From positions 1 through 6,444 of the forward strand of contig CAJLUE010000087.1 of the NCBI GenBank assembly GCA_905209765.1: a stretch of DNA of 6,444 nucleotides. The letters run 5' to 3'. The position numbers were made by a program, and so were the translations under genes. Shown here piece after piece: positions 6,421 through 6,444 of this stretch. The notes beneath the pieces were generated by a model, which was given only the letters and a program-made list of their open reading frames with translations, was not told the origin of the DNA and did no database searches. The DNA is from an uncultured Collinsella sp. (GTDB lineage Bacteria > Actinomycetota > Coriobacteriia > Coriobacteriales > Coriobacteriaceae). The number at the start of each line of letters is the position of its first letter. Positions within the stretch are counted from its first letter, which is position 1.

Positions 6421-6443
6421 GGAGGCCACATTAAGTGGCCTCC
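6421..6443. terminator. Perfect 9-bp inverted repeat, possible intrinsic terminator
   Basis: GGAGGCCAC (6421-6429), loop ATTAA, then GTGGCCTCC (6435-6443) form a perfect GC-rich stem with a five-base loop. A T follows at 6444, where the window ends, so a T-tract in the plus direction cannot be seen. On the minus strand the stem is followed by GTCGTG, which does not support termination in that direction. It may separate rnj from the gene to its right. Confidence 0.45.
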
Positions 6444-6444
6444 T

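Larger units (their letters stand above)
6176..6444. other. Non-coding region upstream of rnj
   Basis: These 269 bases contain no convincing gene on either strand. A 69-codon plus-strand frame (6178-6387) lacks a ribosome binding site and has an improbable composition. The region should contain the promoter and leader of the rnj operon. It includes inverted repeats at 6347-6381 and 6421-6443 and a 9-bp direct repeat (6262-6270 and 6326-6334). Confidence 0.7.

Overview
The window is an ordinary-looking piece of chromosome from a GC-rich bacterium. All convincing genes lie on the minus strand and are packed head to tail. Read in the direction of transcription (right to left), the order is ribonuclease J (rnj), the DNA translocase FtsK/SpoIIIE, a long RodZ-like helix-turn-helix membrane protein, and the first 61 codons of a YajQ-family protein that runs off the left edge. 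RNase J next to ftsK, followed by a RodZ-like gene, is an arrangement typical of Actinobacteria and other Gram-positives. GC-rich codon use, a TTG start, and the combination of a RodZ-like protein with YajQ suggest a Coriobacteriia member such as Collinsella. That assignment is an inference from recalled family resemblance, not a search result.

Layout: 6176-6444 is the non-coding region upstream of rnj. It holds a perfect 9-bp inverted repeat at the extreme right edge, two weaker overlapping inverted repeats, a 9-bp direct repeat, a weak candidate promoter, and a Shine-Dalgarno (SD) sequence unusually far from the rnj start. From 6175 leftward the genes are nearly continuous. One base separates rnj from ftsK, the ftsK stop overlaps the rodZ-like start by one base, and 26 bases separate rodZ from yajQ. 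Strong SD sequences for ftsK and rodZ lie inside the last codons of the gene before, so the set reads as one translationally coupled operon. No terminator is visible between the genes.

Functionally the operon mixes RNA turnover (RNase J), chromosome segregation at the division septum (FtsK), envelope or cell-shape organisation (RodZ-like), and a small nucleotide- or RNA-binding protein (YajQ). I see no mobile element, CRISPR array, tRNA, rRNA or phage gene, and no convincing undescribed system. The most distinctive details are the architecture of the RodZ-like protein, with an Arg/Gly-rich cytoplasmic linker and an acidic Thr/Asp/Gly extracellular tail, and a duplicated LLPRR-containing peptide in the FtsK linker.
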